Source: an uncultured Lactobacillus sp. (lineage in GTDB: Bacteria > Bacillota > Bacilli > Lactobacillales > Lactobacillaceae). From it: 44,711 nucleotides of DNA. The position numbers and the translations under genes are program-made. Below, one piece after another: positions 1 to 8,414 of the stretch (within the stretch, counting starts at the first letter, position 1; each line of letters starts with the position of its first letter). Location of the stretch: positions 1-44,711 of the forward strand of contig CAJUTO010000012.1 in the NCBI GenBank assembly GCA_910589675.1. Direction: 5' to 3'. Below the pieces are notes generated by a model, which did not search any database, was not told the origin of the DNA, and saw nothing but the letters and a program-made list of their open reading frames with translations.

Positions 1-80
1 GAATGGACTTTTTATTTTTTATCAAGTGTTCAATTTAATTTTACAATCAGCGTTTTAAACTATTTTAATTAAATATAAAA

Positions 81-108
81 TTACAATTAAAACATGGTAC
101 ACTAGAAT
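81..108 (+). promoter_or_regulatory. Promoter of the DUF4044 gene
   Basis: A -35 box TTACAA (81-86) and a -10 box TAGAAT (103-108) are separated by 16 bases. They lie about 20 bases upstream of the start codon at 129, which has a strong AGGAGG at 119-124. Bases 1-80 are very AT-rich and show nothing else I can support. Confidence 0.55.
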
Positions 109-128
109 TATTAATTTAGGAGGGACAT

Positions 129-257
129 ATGAGAAAACGTAAGAAAAAATCTGGATTTCAAAAGTTAACTATTATTATGGCCTGGTTTATGGCAGTTATC
201 ACCCTTCTTGGGGTAGTAGCTACTGCTTTAATTGGAACTGGTGTCTTTCAATTTTAA
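129..257 (+). CDS. DUF4044 family small membrane protein (42 aa)
   Basis: This 42-residue protein has a strongly basic N-terminus (MRKRKKKSGFQK) and one hydrophobic segment at about residues 13-40. That is the pattern of the DUF4044 family of short single-pass proteins found near the mre and division genes in lactobacilli. The start is fixed by an AGGAGG Shine-Dalgarno about five bases upstream of the ATG. Its function is unknown. A single membrane anchor with a positive cytoplasmic N-terminus is what can be inferred. It converges on mreD and shares a terminator with it. The family call rests on recognition of the composition and context rather than on a search. Confidence 0.75.
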   Translation: MRKRKKKSGFQKLTIIMAWFMAVITLLGVVATALIGTGVFQF

Positions 258-272
258 AATCTTTTGCATGTT

Positions 273-304
273 AAAAAGAGCCGTTTAATAGCGACTCTTT
301 TTTT
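273..304. terminator. Bidirectional intrinsic terminator between DUF4044 gene and mreD
   Basis: An AAAAAGAG / CTCTTTTT stem with imperfect inner pairs and a short loop is flanked by A and T runs on both sides. It can therefore end transcripts from both converging genes. Confidence 0.75.
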
Positions 305-306
305 GT

Positions 307-840
307 TTAGAAATAGTATTCTTTTTTCAAAAATGGATACTCTTCAGCTAGTTTTACCCAGAACCAATAAGTACATAAAACAAGAATTAAGCACCATAGT
401 AAATTAGGCAAAATACTACGTGAAAAACTAGCAAAAGACAATTGGATTATGCCTACCATATTAAACATCAAAAACACATAGGCACTTACGCATAAATAAG
501 TAACTAAACAGATTAATAATCTAAACCAGAATACTTCTGGAAGAAAGCGAGCACTTTGCTGAATAATAAAACAGATTAAAGGAAAAGCTACAGTATAAAT
601 TCCAATAATTCCTAAATAGTATAGATCCGCAATAAGGCCTAATCCTAAGCAGAGCCAAATATCAGCATCATTTTTATCATCGCATAGAGAAATTAAGGTA
701 ATCCCAATAATTGTTAACCAACAACTTCCAGAAAAACCTCGATGAAAGATAAAAGTCTGTAAATTATAAGCTAATACTCCATCTAGAATTAATGCCACAA
801 ACAAAGCAATGGCAACATACCATCGACGTAATTCTGCCAT
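307..840 (-). CDS. mreD: Rod shape-determining protein MreD
   Basis: This is an integral membrane subunit of the elongasome, which couples cytoplasmic MreB to peptidoglycan synthesis. The 177-residue protein is almost all hydrophobic. Membrane segments can be seen at about residues 9-27, 38-55, 62-93 (probably two), 106-127 and 145-163, and a length of 160-180 is usual for MreD. Its ATG overlaps the mreC stop codon by one base (TAATG), which indicates translational coupling. It is the last gene of mreB-mreC-mreD and is followed by a terminator shared with the converging small gene. Identity rests mainly on operon position, because MreD sequences are poorly conserved. Confidence 0.93.
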   Translation of the reverse strand: MAELRRWYVAIALFVALILDGVLAYNLQTFIFHRGFSGSCWLTIIGITLISLCDDKNDADIWLCLGLGLIADLYYLGIIGIYTVAFPLICFIIQQSARFLPEVFWFRLLICLVTYLCVSAYVFLMFNMVGIIQLSFASFSRSILPNLLWCLILVLCTYWFWVKLAEEYPFLKKEYYF

Positions 841-1691
841 TACTCTTCAACCTTTCTTTTAATTACAGATACAACTGATGGATCGTTAAGGTTACCTGCT
901 GGTTGAATTTCGACAACATCTGATAAGCCAAAAGTATCCCGGGTTGTTTTCTTAACTGTTCCTATTAAGAGACCTTTTGGAGATAGGCCACCCATTCCAC
1001 TAGTATAAACTCGGGTTCCTTTCTTCAATTTTTGACCATCAACTACTTGGGTAAATGCTATTTGATTATTTCCAACAACAGAAATTACTCCATGAACTTT
1101 TTTACCATTAGCTGCATCAGCTTCTACAGCAAATTTATTTGTTGATTTATCAGTTGTAGTAATCAGTTCGACCTTTGAAGTAGTACTATTTACCTCAACA
1201 ACCCGTCCAATTACACCTTTACCTGCCATAACAGGCATATTCTTCTTAACACCTGCTCTTGAACCTTGATCAATAATTAATAAATCTGACCAAGTATCTG
1301 CAGCACGAGAAATCACCGAACCATTAATAATTGTATAGTCCGTCAAAGTTTTCTTTAATTTTAAAGCTTGCTTTAACTGAGTGTTCTCAGCTTCAAGTGA
1401 ACTATTTCGAGCCTTAGTTTGAGCAAGATTATCAACTTGCTTTTTTAAATGATCGTTTTCAGCTTGAGTATTAAACAGATCTTCTACATTAGCCGCCCCA
1501 TTAGAAATTAAGTTAATTGGCCAATTAACTACTCGGGTTACTATGGAAACCGTATCATTGCCAATTTTTTGAACTAAAAAAGGTGATTGTCTCCTATTAC
1601 GTAAGCGAACAGAAATAGATAACATACTTAAAACTAAAATAACTAGGACAAAAATTGTCAATAACTTTTTGTTTTTGAGAAATTTTTTCAT
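840..1691 (-). CDS. mreC: Rod shape-determining protein MreC
   Basis: MreC is a bitopic scaffold of the elongasome that links MreB/MreD to the RodA-PBP2 synthase. The 283-residue protein has one N-terminal membrane anchor (about residues 10-28), a coiled coil (about 70-112, dense in K, N, L and E) and a C-terminal beta-rich extracellular domain. That domain contains the conserved stretch SRAADTWSDLLIIDQGSRAG and the following GVIGRVVEV. Length and architecture match the family. An AGGAAG Shine-Dalgarno precedes the ATG. An intrinsic terminator separates it from mreB, so its expression may be lower than, or uncoupled from, that of mreB. Confidence 0.96.
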   Translation of the reverse strand: MKKFLKNKKLLTIFVLVILVLSMLSISVRLRNRRQSPFLVQKIGNDTVSIVTRVVNWPINLISNGAANVEDLFNTQAENDHLKKQVDNLAQTKARNSSLEAENTQLKQALKLKKTLTDYTIINGSVISRAADTWSDLLIIDQGSRAGVKKNMPVMAGKGVIGRVVEVNSTTSKVELITTTDKSTNKFAVEADAANGKKVHGVISVVGNNQIAFTQVVDGQKLKKGTRVYTSGMGGLSPKGLLIGTVKKTTRDTFGLSDVVEIQPAGNLNDPSVVSVIKRKVEE

Positions 1692-1723
1692 CTACTACTA
1701 TCTTCCTAATTTAAAAGTTAATA

Positions 1724-1752
1724 GAAAAAGACCGGCTTTTACGCCGGTCTCT
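1724..1752 (-). terminator. Intrinsic terminator inside the mreB-mreC gap
   Basis: On the minus strand a GC-rich hairpin (GACCGGCG, loop TAAAA, then GCCGGTC) is followed directly by TTTTTC. It sits just after the mreB stop and before the mreC Shine-Dalgarno. I see no clear promoter between the hairpin and mreC, so it probably acts as a partial terminator that tunes MreB against MreC/MreD. Confidence 0.88.
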
Positions 1753-1755
1753 AAA

Positions 1756-2757
1756 TTAACGTCTCTTACGCATAACTTCAATATTTTTGAGAGATTCACC
1801 GGTACCAATTGCAACACAATCAAGTGGATCTTGAGCAATAAAGACTGGAACTTTAGTAGCATCTGAAATAACTTCCGGTAAGTTCTTCAAAAGAGCTCCA
1901 CCACCGGTTAATACGATACCATGGTCAATAACATCAGCAGCAATTTCTGGAGATGTTTCTTCCAAAGTTTCTTTAATTGCTACAATTATATTTTGAACTA
2001 CTTCTTGAATAGCCTTTGCAACATCTTCTGCATTAATATCAATTGACTTTGGTAATCCTGTGACTAAATCGCGTCCACGAATATTCATTGATTCAATTTC
2101 TTTTGCCTTTTCAACTGAAGCAGAAGCAATTTGAATCTTAATAGTTTCAGCAGTTCTTTCACCAATTAATAAGTTGTAATTTTGATGAATATAAGTTGCA
2201 ATTGAACTATTAAACTTATCTCCTGCCATTCTAGTAGAACGAGATGAAACAATACCACCTAATGAGATAGTTGCCACATCAGTAGTTCCCCCACCAATAT
2301 CAACAACCATTGAACCTGTTGGATCCATAACAGGAAGGCCAGCACCAATAGCTGCAGCAAATGGTTCTTCAATTACGTATGCTTCACGTGCACCAGCAAC
2401 TCTAGCTGCATCAATAACAGCTCTCTTTTCAACTTCAGTTACACCTGATGGTACACAAATCATTGCAGCTGGTTTTGAATTACCAACTGTTTTTTCCATG
2501 AAATACTTAAGCATAGCAGCAGTTGTATCGTAATCTGCGATTACTCCATCTTTCATTGGTCGAATAGCAACAATTGATCCAGGAGTTCTACCAATCATCT
2601 CTTTGGCTTCGGAACCAACTGCAATAACTTCACCCGTTTGAGTATTCTTAGCAACAACAGAAGGTTCACGTAAAACAATACCTTTACCTTCAATATAAAC
2701 GAGTGTGTTGGCAGTTCCCAAATCAATCCCAATATTTTTAGATCCTAATCCAAACAC
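1756..2757 (-). CDS. mreB: Rod shape-determining protein MreB (actin-like)
   Basis: MreB is a bacterial actin that forms membrane-associated filaments guiding lateral-wall synthesis. The ATP-binding motifs are visible: phosphate-1 IDLGTANT (residues 11-18), phosphate-2 DIGGGTTD (153-160), and an adenosine motif [13 protein letters not shown] near residue 285. The length of 333 residues is typical. Translation starts at GTG, with GGAGAG seven bases upstream. It is the first of two MreB paralogues in the window; the second (mbl) lies at 23183-24172. The short hydrophobic N-terminus MFGLG fits membrane attachment. Bases 2758-2894 upstream carry its promoter and nothing else evident. Confidence 0.97.
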   Translation of the reverse strand: MFGLGSKNIGIDLGTANTLVYIEGKGIVLREPSVVAKNTQTGEVIAVGSEAKEMIGRTPGSIVAIRPMKDGVIADYDTTAAMLKYFMEKTVGNSKPAAMICVPSGVTEVEKRAVIDAARVAGAREAYVIEEPFAAAIGAGLPVMDPTGSMVVDIGGGTTDVATISLGGIVSSRSTRMAGDKFNSSIATYIHQNYNLLIGERTAETIKIQIASASVEKAKEIESMNIRGRDLVTGLPKSIDINAEDVAKAIQEVVQNIIVAIKETLEETSPEIAADVIDHGIVLTGGGALLKNLPEVISDATKVPVFIAQDPLDCVAIGTGESLKNIEVMRKRR

Positions 2758-2827
2758 GCAAAATCTCTCCTTAAATTTATCTCTTTAATTATTTTAGCCT
2801 AAATCGTATCTTTATTTAGTCTTAGAT

Positions 2828-2836
2828 ATTATAGCA
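2828..2836 (-). promoter_or_regulatory. Extended -10 promoter for mreB
   Basis: TGCTATAAT on the minus strand (the -10 box at 2828-2833 plus the upstream TGC) lies about 70 bases before the mreB start. A weak TTTTAC sits at -35 distance. The same TGCTATAAT block occurs before valS. Confidence 0.55.
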
Positions 2837-2894
2837 TAGAAACACTGATGTAAAAATTTGCTTTAAGGAAATTTGCCTAATACTTAAGGAAGAC

Positions 2895-3506
2895 TTAAAG
2901 AAGTTCAGTCTCTCGAAAGCTTAAATAGGTATTATCTGTCACAATAAAATGATCTAAAAAATCAATTCCCATGCATTTACTTGCTTCTACTAACTTCTTT
3001 GTAAAGCGTAAATCATGTTGCGATGGCTGTTCATCCCCACTAGGATGATTATGGGCTACAAAAAAGGCAGTACTATTATAAATGACAGCCCATCGAAAGA
3101 TATCTCTGGGATGAGCAACTGCTCTATTTACCGTTCCCTGAAAAATTAATTTTTCAGCAATTATCTTATTTTTTGAATCCAGATAAATTCCATATAGCTC
3201 TTCTTGCGGACGGCCACATAATTTATCCGCGATATAGCATCCTACTTGTGAACTCGAGTAAAAGCTCTCAATTTTCTTATTATTGACGCTCTTTACGCGC
3301 TCCAATAACAATTGAAGTAAAATTGCTACCTCATCATTGCAACTTGGGCTAGCAGCAAATTGCCATAGTTCCTTAAAGCTACTGATTCCTACCTCATCTA
3401 GTTTTCTAAATAAACTATTAAATGTAAGAATATCTTTTTTCTCTAACGATTCAGCTAATTTCTTTATTAAATCAACATCAGTTTGCAATAATTCTTCTTT
3501 TTTCAT
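2895..3506 (-). CDS. radC: RadC-family protein (MPN/JAMM domain)
   Basis: This RadC-type protein has a helical N-terminal part and a C-terminal MPN domain. The zinc-binding JAMM motif HxHx7Sx2D is intact (HNHPSGDEQPSQHD; H152, H154, S162, D165 counted from the ATG at 3506). Despite the name, a role in DNA repair is not established for the family. It is about 203 residues, near the usual length. The start is ambiguous. AAAGGAG is only 3 bases from an in-frame TTG at 3515 and 12 bases from the ATG at 3506, and I prefer the ATG. It is the last gene of the valS-folC-HAD-radC run, 29-38 bases after the phosphatase stop. Confidence 0.93.
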   Translation of the reverse strand: MKKEELLQTDVDLIKKLAESLEKKDILTFNSLFRKLDEVGISSFKELWQFAASPSCNDEVAILLQLLLERVKSVNNKKIESFYSSSQVGCYIADKLCGRPQEELYGIYLDSKNKIIAEKLIFQGTVNRAVAHPRDIFRWAVIYNSTAFFVAHNHPSGDEQPSQHDLRFTKKLVEASKCMGIDFLDHFIVTDNTYLSFRETELL

Positions 3507-3544
3507 AAATATCAATTACTCCTTTGATATTTATTACGAAAAAA

Positions 3545-4225
3545 CTATTTAATTTTTTCAAGAAAAGCATAAAAATCTTTGCAGATTAATGTCGCCTTAT
3601 CTTTATCTAAATTTGTTGGTTGCTTTAAATCTGGAACCATTACGCATTTTAAACCCGCAGCACTTGCTGCTGCAACACCTGTGCTTGAATCTTCAAATAC
3701 TAATAGATTCTCTTTAGGTAATTGCATTTTTTTAGCAGCCAGTAGATAAATATCTGGTGCTGGCTTAGCTTTAATATTTCCAGATTCAACATCTTTATAA
3801 CTTAGATAAAAATCAAAGTAATCTTTTATTTTTAAAACATCTAAATTATGGACAATTACATTCTCATAATTACTCGATGCAATTGATAATTTGATATTTT
3901 TTTCTTTAAATACCGCTAATGCTTCTCGCACTCCTGGTTGAAGTTTAAGTTTACCTTCATCAGTCCATTTCCAGACTAAGTCATCAGTTCTTTTAATAAA
4001 TTTATCTCGATCGGCTTCCGTCTTGAAATGTTTATGATAAAAATCTTCCATCTCCTTAACTGAAGAACCAACTAGTTTCAGATAACTATCATCAGGAATA
4101 TCTAAGTTTGCTTCTTTAGCAGCCACGATATTAGCATCCCAATACAACTTTTCGGAATTAACTAATAATCCATCCATATCAAAAATTATACCTTCAATAG
4201 GATCAGCAATATCTTCAACTTTCAT
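3545..4225 (-). CDS. HAD-superfamily hydrolase, beta-phosphoglucomutase-like
   Basis: This is a 226-residue HAD phosphatase of the subfamily with a small helical cap, like beta-phosphoglucomutase and YcjU/YhcW-type sugar-phosphate phosphatases. The four catalytic motifs are present: FDMDG with nucleophile D16 and acid D18, SIASSN (motif II), KPAPDIYLLAAKK (motif III lysine) and VFEDSSTGVAAA (motif IV). The acidic residues that hold Mg2+ are intact, so it is probably active. The substrate cannot be told from sequence. Its start overlaps the folC end by 11 bases, so it is co-translated with folC in the T-box operon. Confidence 0.88.
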   Translation of the reverse strand: MKVEDIADPIEGIIFDMDGLLVNSEKLYWDANIVAAKEANLDIPDDSYLKLVGSSVKEMEDFYHKHFKTEADRDKFIKRTDDLVWKWTDEGKLKLQPGVREALAVFKEKNIKLSIASSNYENVIVHNLDVLKIKDYFDFYLSYKDVESGNIKAKPAPDIYLLAAKKMQLPKENLLVFEDSSTGVAAASAAGLKCVMVPDLKQPTNLDKDKATLICKDFYAFLEKIK

Positions 4226-5480
4226 CTTTACCTCTTTTGCAGTAATTTAAAACTGCACCAACTAAATAAAAAGATCCTGTCACTAATAGCATATCATCTG
4301 CCTGCAATTTATTCTTCAAGCTTGTATAAGCTTCTTCAAAATTTTCTTTATATTCAAATTCTTTTTGTGCCTCTTTTGGAAAATCTTCTAATCTAGCAGC
4401 TCTAGGATAATCAATCCGTGTTAAAGTGACTTTTTCATCCTTAAATAATTTTGTGACTGGCCCCAGGTCTTTATCTTTCATCATTCCAAGTAACACATAG
4501 ATTTGTCCTTTTTTCTTCTTTCGAACTAAGTTTAAAAGATTCTCCATCGCTTGTAAATTATGTGCCCCGTCGACAATGATTTCAGGACTAGTTTGAATCA
4601 CATCATATCTACCAGGAATACGGGTTTCATTAATTGCTTCTTCAATCTTTTTTCTATCTAAATCAAGTTGCAACAATTGAATCGCTTGAACTGCTATCCC
4701 GATATCATAAGCTTCTACCAAAGGCCGTAATGCAAAATTATAGATATTCTTTGAATCTTGATATTCAATCACATCGGGCATTATTTTTATTTGGAAATCT
4801 CTTCCTAATAAAAATGATTTTGAATTTTCACTTTGCGCCTTATTAAGTAAAATCTCTAGTACATCTTGAGGAACATTTCCTAAGACAACAGGTCTATTAG
4901 ATTTTATTATGCCACTTTTTTCTTTAGCAATATCTTTTAAAGTTGGTCCTATTATTTTTTCATGATCTAATCCAATTGTTGTAATAACACTTACTTCAGG
5001 AATAATTACATTTGTCTTGTCATGCTCTCCTCCAATCCCTACTTCAATAACTGCATAGTCACAGTTTTCTTGAGCAAAAAATTGAAAGGCTAAAGCTACT
5101 TCATATTCAAATGTTACTAAAGAAAAATCAGGATCATCTTTTTTTAGTATCTCTATTGCCATCTCAATTTCATTAGCTGTTTTAATGAGATCATTATTGC
5201 TTATATTTTTACCATTTAATTGAATTCTTTCATTAAATTCATATATATAAGGAGACACAAAAAGGCCAGTCTTTTGACCGGCCTTTTGCAATAGATTACT
5301 CAAATAATAGGATGTCGACCCTTTACCATTTGTTCCGGTAACATGAATTGTCTTAACACTATCTTGAGGATTATTTAACTGTTTCAAAATCCTTCGGATA
5401 TAACTCAGATCATTTTTAGGATGAAGTTTGGGTAAAGAATATATTCTCTTAATTACCTGGTCAACATTAGTAAATTTCAC
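4215..5480 (-). CDS. folC: Folylpolyglutamate synthase / dihydrofolate synthase
   Basis: FolC is a cytosolic Mur-ligase-fold enzyme that adds glutamate to tetrahydrofolate and, in many bacteria, also to dihydropteroate. The P-loop TGTNGKGST (residues 48-56) is followed by the omega-loop region SPYIYEFNERIQLNG and the Mg2+/ATP motif YAVIEVGIGGEHDKTN. The C-terminal domain starts near IIVDGAHN. The length of 421 residues is standard. The start is GTG, two bases after the valS stop. The Shine-Dalgarno-like AAAGGAAAG lies inside the end of valS. No other folate gene lies nearby, so scavenged folate is its likely substrate, although that cannot be settled here. Confidence 0.94.
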   Translation of the reverse strand: MKFTNVDQVIKRIYSLPKLHPKNDLSYIRRILKQLNNPQDSVKTIHVTGTNGKGSTSYYLSNLLQKAGQKTGLFVSPYIYEFNERIQLNGKNISNNDLIKTANEIEMAIEILKKDDPDFSLVTFEYEVALAFQFFAQENCDYAVIEVGIGGEHDKTNVIIPEVSVITTIGLDHEKIIGPTLKDIAKEKSGIIKSNRPVVLGNVPQDVLEILLNKAQSENSKSFLLGRDFQIKIMPDVIEYQDSKNIYNFALRPLVEAYDIGIAVQAIQLLQLDLDRKKIEEAINETRIPGRYDVIQTSPEIIVDGAHNLQAMENLLNLVRKKKKGQIYVLLGMMKDKDLGPVTKLFKDEKVTLTRIDYPRAARLEDFPKEAQKEFEYKENFEEAYTSLKNKLQADDMLLVTGSFYLVGAVLNYCKRGKDES

Positions 5481-5482
5481 TT

Positions 5483-8122
5483 CTATTTACTTTCCTTTAA
5501 TTCTTTCATTCTTTCACGAACACCAGCAAGTTGACTTTCGTAGTCAGCCTTCTTTTCTTTCTCTTTATTTATAACTGCTTCAGGAGCATGGGCTACAAAT
5601 CCTTGATTTGAAAGTTTCTTTTCAGCTCTTTCAACTTCAGCTTCAAGACGTTTTTCTTCCTTTTCCATCTTAGCGAGTTCTTCATCTACATTAACTAATT
5701 CAGTTAATGGAACAAAGATTTGAGCTCCTGGAATTACGGCAGTTTTAGCAAGTTTTGGTGCTTCAATATCAACTGCAACGGATAAAGCTTTTGGATGAAG
5801 GAAGTTTTCTACATATTCAGCATTATTATCCAAAACAGCTTTATTATTATCATCATCAATTTGAATCATGATATCAATTGGGGATGACATAGGTGCATTA
5901 ACTTCCATACGGATATTTCTAACAGCCTTGATTACTTCAATTAAGAAGGCCATTTGACTGTCAGCTTCTTTGTTTTCAAATTCCTTATGAGTTTCTGGAT
6001 ATTTAGCTACCATAATACTCTTGCCATCGTGAGGCATTGAAAGCCATAGCTTTTCAGTTACAAATGGCATGATTGGGTGAAGTAAACGTAAGATTTGATC
6101 AAGAATCCAGATTAAGTTTTCTTGTTTTCTAGTCTTTAATTCTTCATCATCACCGTTCAATGCAACCTTAGAAATTTCAATGTACCAATCACAGAAGTCA
6201 TTCCAGATAAAGTTGTAAAGTTCACGACCAGCTTCACCAAATTGATATTCATCAAATAATCTAGTTACTTCACTAACAGTGTGATTCAAACGATCAAAAA
6301 TCCAGCTATCTGCCAAATCAAACTTAGAAGTATCTGGCATATGAGCAGGCTGTGCATCTTCTGGCAAGTTCATAATTACGAAACGACTTGCGTTCCAAAT
6401 CTTGTTGATAAAGTTCCAAGCTGCACCCATTTTCTTTGGATCATAACGAGTATCTTGACCAGGAGCTGTACCGTTAAGTAAGAACCAACGAAGAGCGTCA
6501 GCACCATATTCATCAACAACATCCATTGGGTCAACACCGTTACCCAAAGACTTACTCATCTTACGTCCTTGTGGGTCACGAATTAAACCATGCAAAACAA
6601 CATCATCAAATGGACGCTTGCCAGTGAAGTGTAAACTTTGGAAGATCATTCTTGATACCCAGAAGAAGATGATGTCATAACCAGTAACTAAAGTATTAGT
6701 TGGGAAGTAACGCTTGAAGTCTTCTGAATTTTCATCAGGCCAGCCTAAAGTAGAAAATGGCCATAATGCACTTGAGAACCAAGTATCAAGTACATCTGGA
6801 TCTTGCTCCCAGTTTTCACTATCTTTAGGAGCTTCAAGACCTACGTAAGTTTCACCAGTCTTCTTGTTGTACCAAGCTGGAATTCTGTGTCCCCACCATA
6901 ATTGACGAGAAATTACCCAGTCATGAACATCGCTCATCCATTGTTCCAGAGTATGTTCAAATCTTTCAGGAACAAAGTTTACCTTGTCATCAGTCTTTTG
7001 GTTTTCCAAAACTTTTTCAGCTAATGGCTTCATCTTAACGAACCATTGTTTAGAAAGTCTTGGTTCTACTTGAACACCAGAACGCTCTGAGTGACCAACT
7101 GAGTGAACAATTGGTTCAACCTTGATTAAGAAGCCTTCTTCTTTAAGATCCTTAACTAGCGCATCCCGTGCTTCGAAACGATCCATACCAGCATACTTGC
7201 CAGCTTCTTCGTTCATCGTTCCGTTATCGTTCATAACATTGATTCTTTCTAAGTTATGACGATTACCTACCTGGAAGTCGTTAGGATCATGAGCTGGAGT
7301 GATCTTAACAAGACCGGTACCAAATTCTGGATCAACGTGTTGGTCTTCAATAATTGGGATGTGGCGTCCAACAAGTGGCAATACTAATTCCTTACCAACA
7401 ATATCTTTGTAACGTTTATCACCTGGTGCAACAGCTACTGCAGTATCACCAAACATAGTTTCAGGACGAGTAGTTGCAATTTCAACAAATCCAGAACCAT
7501 CTGCAAATGGATACTTAATGTGGTAAAATGCGCCCTTATCATCTTTGTGAATAACTTCGATATCACTAAGAGCAGTTTCCAATTTTGGATCCCAGTTAAT
7601 GATGTATTCACCACGGTAAATAAGTCCTTCATTATAAAGTTGAACGAAAACTTTTCTAACAGCTTTTGAAAGACCCTTATCAAGAGTAAATCTTTCACGA
7701 GAATAGTCTAGTGAAAGACCCATCTTTGCCCATTGGCTCTTGATAATTGATGCATATTCATCTTTCCAGTCCCAAACTTGCTTAACAAAAGCTTCACGTC
7801 CCATTTCGTGACGATCTTTTCCTTGTGTACGAAGTTTAGCTTCAACTTTAGCTTGAGTTGCAATACCAGCATGATCCATACCAGGAAGGTATAAGGTATC
7901 ATAGCCCTGCATACGCTTAAAACGAATTAATGTATCTTGAATTGCTGTATCCCATGCATGTCCCAAGTGCAACTTACCAGTTATATTTGGTGGTGGGATA
8001 ACGATTGAATAAGGATGAGCTTTTTTATCGCCAGATGGCTTAAAAAGATCTTCATCAAGCCATTCCTGGTATCTTCCTTTTTCAACTTCATTAGGATTAT
8101 ATTTAGGTGCTAAATCTGCCAT
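5483..8122 (-). CDS. valS: Valyl-tRNA synthetase
   Basis: This is the class I aminoacyl-tRNA synthetase that charges tRNA-Val and edits misactivated threonine. The HIGH motif appears as HLGH (residues 52-55) within [15 protein letters not shown]. The signature KMSKS is at 521-525. The large inserted editing domain lies between them, including the conserved [15 protein letters not shown]. The C-terminal coiled-coil arm typical of ValRS is clear from about residue 810 ([20 protein letters not shown]). The length of 879 residues is normal. A valine T-box leader precedes it, and folC, the HAD gene and radC follow with almost no spacing. Confidence 0.98.
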   Translation of the reverse strand: MADLAPKYNPNEVEKGRYQEWLDEDLFKPSGDKKAHPYSIVIPPPNITGKLHLGHAWDTAIQDTLIRFKRMQGYDTLYLPGMDHAGIATQAKVEAKLRTQGKDRHEMGREAFVKQVWDWKDEYASIIKSQWAKMGLSLDYSRERFTLDKGLSKAVRKVFVQLYNEGLIYRGEYIINWDPKLETALSDIEVIHKDDKGAFYHIKYPFADGSGFVEIATTRPETMFGDTAVAVAPGDKRYKDIVGKELVLPLVGRHIPIIEDQHVDPEFGTGLVKITPAHDPNDFQVGNRHNLERINVMNDNGTMNEEAGKYAGMDRFEARDALVKDLKEEGFLIKVEPIVHSVGHSERSGVQVEPRLSKQWFVKMKPLAEKVLENQKTDDKVNFVPERFEHTLEQWMSDVHDWVISRQLWWGHRIPAWYNKKTGETYVGLEAPKDSENWEQDPDVLDTWFSSALWPFSTLGWPDENSEDFKRYFPTNTLVTGYDIIFFWVSRMIFQSLHFTGKRPFDDVVLHGLIRDPQGRKMSKSLGNGVDPMDVVDEYGADALRWFLLNGTAPGQDTRYDPKKMGAAWNFINKIWNASRFVIMNLPEDAQPAHMPDTSKFDLADSWIFDRLNHTVSEVTRLFDEYQFGEAGRELYNFIWNDFCDWYIEISKVALNGDDEELKTRKQENLIWILDQILRLLHPIMPFVTEKLWLSMPHDGKSIMVAKYPETHKEFENKEADSQMAFLIEVIKAVRNIRMEVNAPMSSPIDIMIQIDDDNNKAVLDNNAEYVENFLHPKALSVAVDIEAPKLAKTAVIPGAQIFVPLTELVNVDEELAKMEKEEKRLEAEVERAEKKLSNQGFVAHAPEAVINKEKEKKADYESQLAGVRERMKELKESK

Positions 8123-8127
8123 TTAAA

Positions 8128-8376
8128 TTCCTCCAATAAAAAAGTCCTAGACAAATATTTGTCTAGGACGAAATTTTTCCGCGGTACCACCTACGATTAG
8201 ATATAGAACCTATACCTCTCTTATAAGCGATAACGGCGCTGAAGTGTCCGGATTAACCTACTAAAAAATTCAATTAATCAGCTAATCAAGCTACTAGTAA
8301 TATTCTTTAAGTCTCTCAGCATATTGACTTTTCTCTGTAATGCGAAATTACTCCTCTTGATTCTTGCTTTGTTTAT
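8128..8376 (-). promoter_or_regulatory. T-box leader (valine, GUA specifier) for valS
   Basis: The conserved T-box core GGTGGTACCGCGG occurs on the minus strand near 8179-8191, followed by the terminator hairpin. Stem I is closed by AATCAAG (near 8360) and CTTGATT (8284-8290). The codon directly before that closing strand, followed by one purine, is GTA at 8292-8294. A GUA specifier fits the downstream valS. AGAGA and GAGAG-type elements of stem I are also visible. Uncharged tRNA-Val should favour the antiterminator and raise expression of valS, folC, the HAD gene and radC. Confidence 0.95.
8138..8169 (-). terminator. T-box-controlled terminator before valS
   Basis: A perfect 13-base-pair stem (GTCCTAGACAAAT / ATTTGTCTAGGAC, 8144-8169) is followed on the minus strand by TTTTTTATT, just upstream of the GGAGG of valS. 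Confidence 0.93.
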
Positions 8377-8377
8377 G

Positions 8378-8386
8378 ATTATAGCA
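8378..8386 (-). promoter_or_regulatory. Extended -10 promoter for the valS T-box transcript
   Basis: TGCTATAAT on the minus strand lies just upstream of the T-box stem I. The -35 region is weak, as is common for extended -10 promoters. I see no terminator between the ATPase gene ending at 8415 and this promoter, so some read-through into the T-box is possible. Confidence 0.6.
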
Positions 8387-8414
8387 TGAAAGAAAATAAG
8401 AAGAAAGCTAAGAA

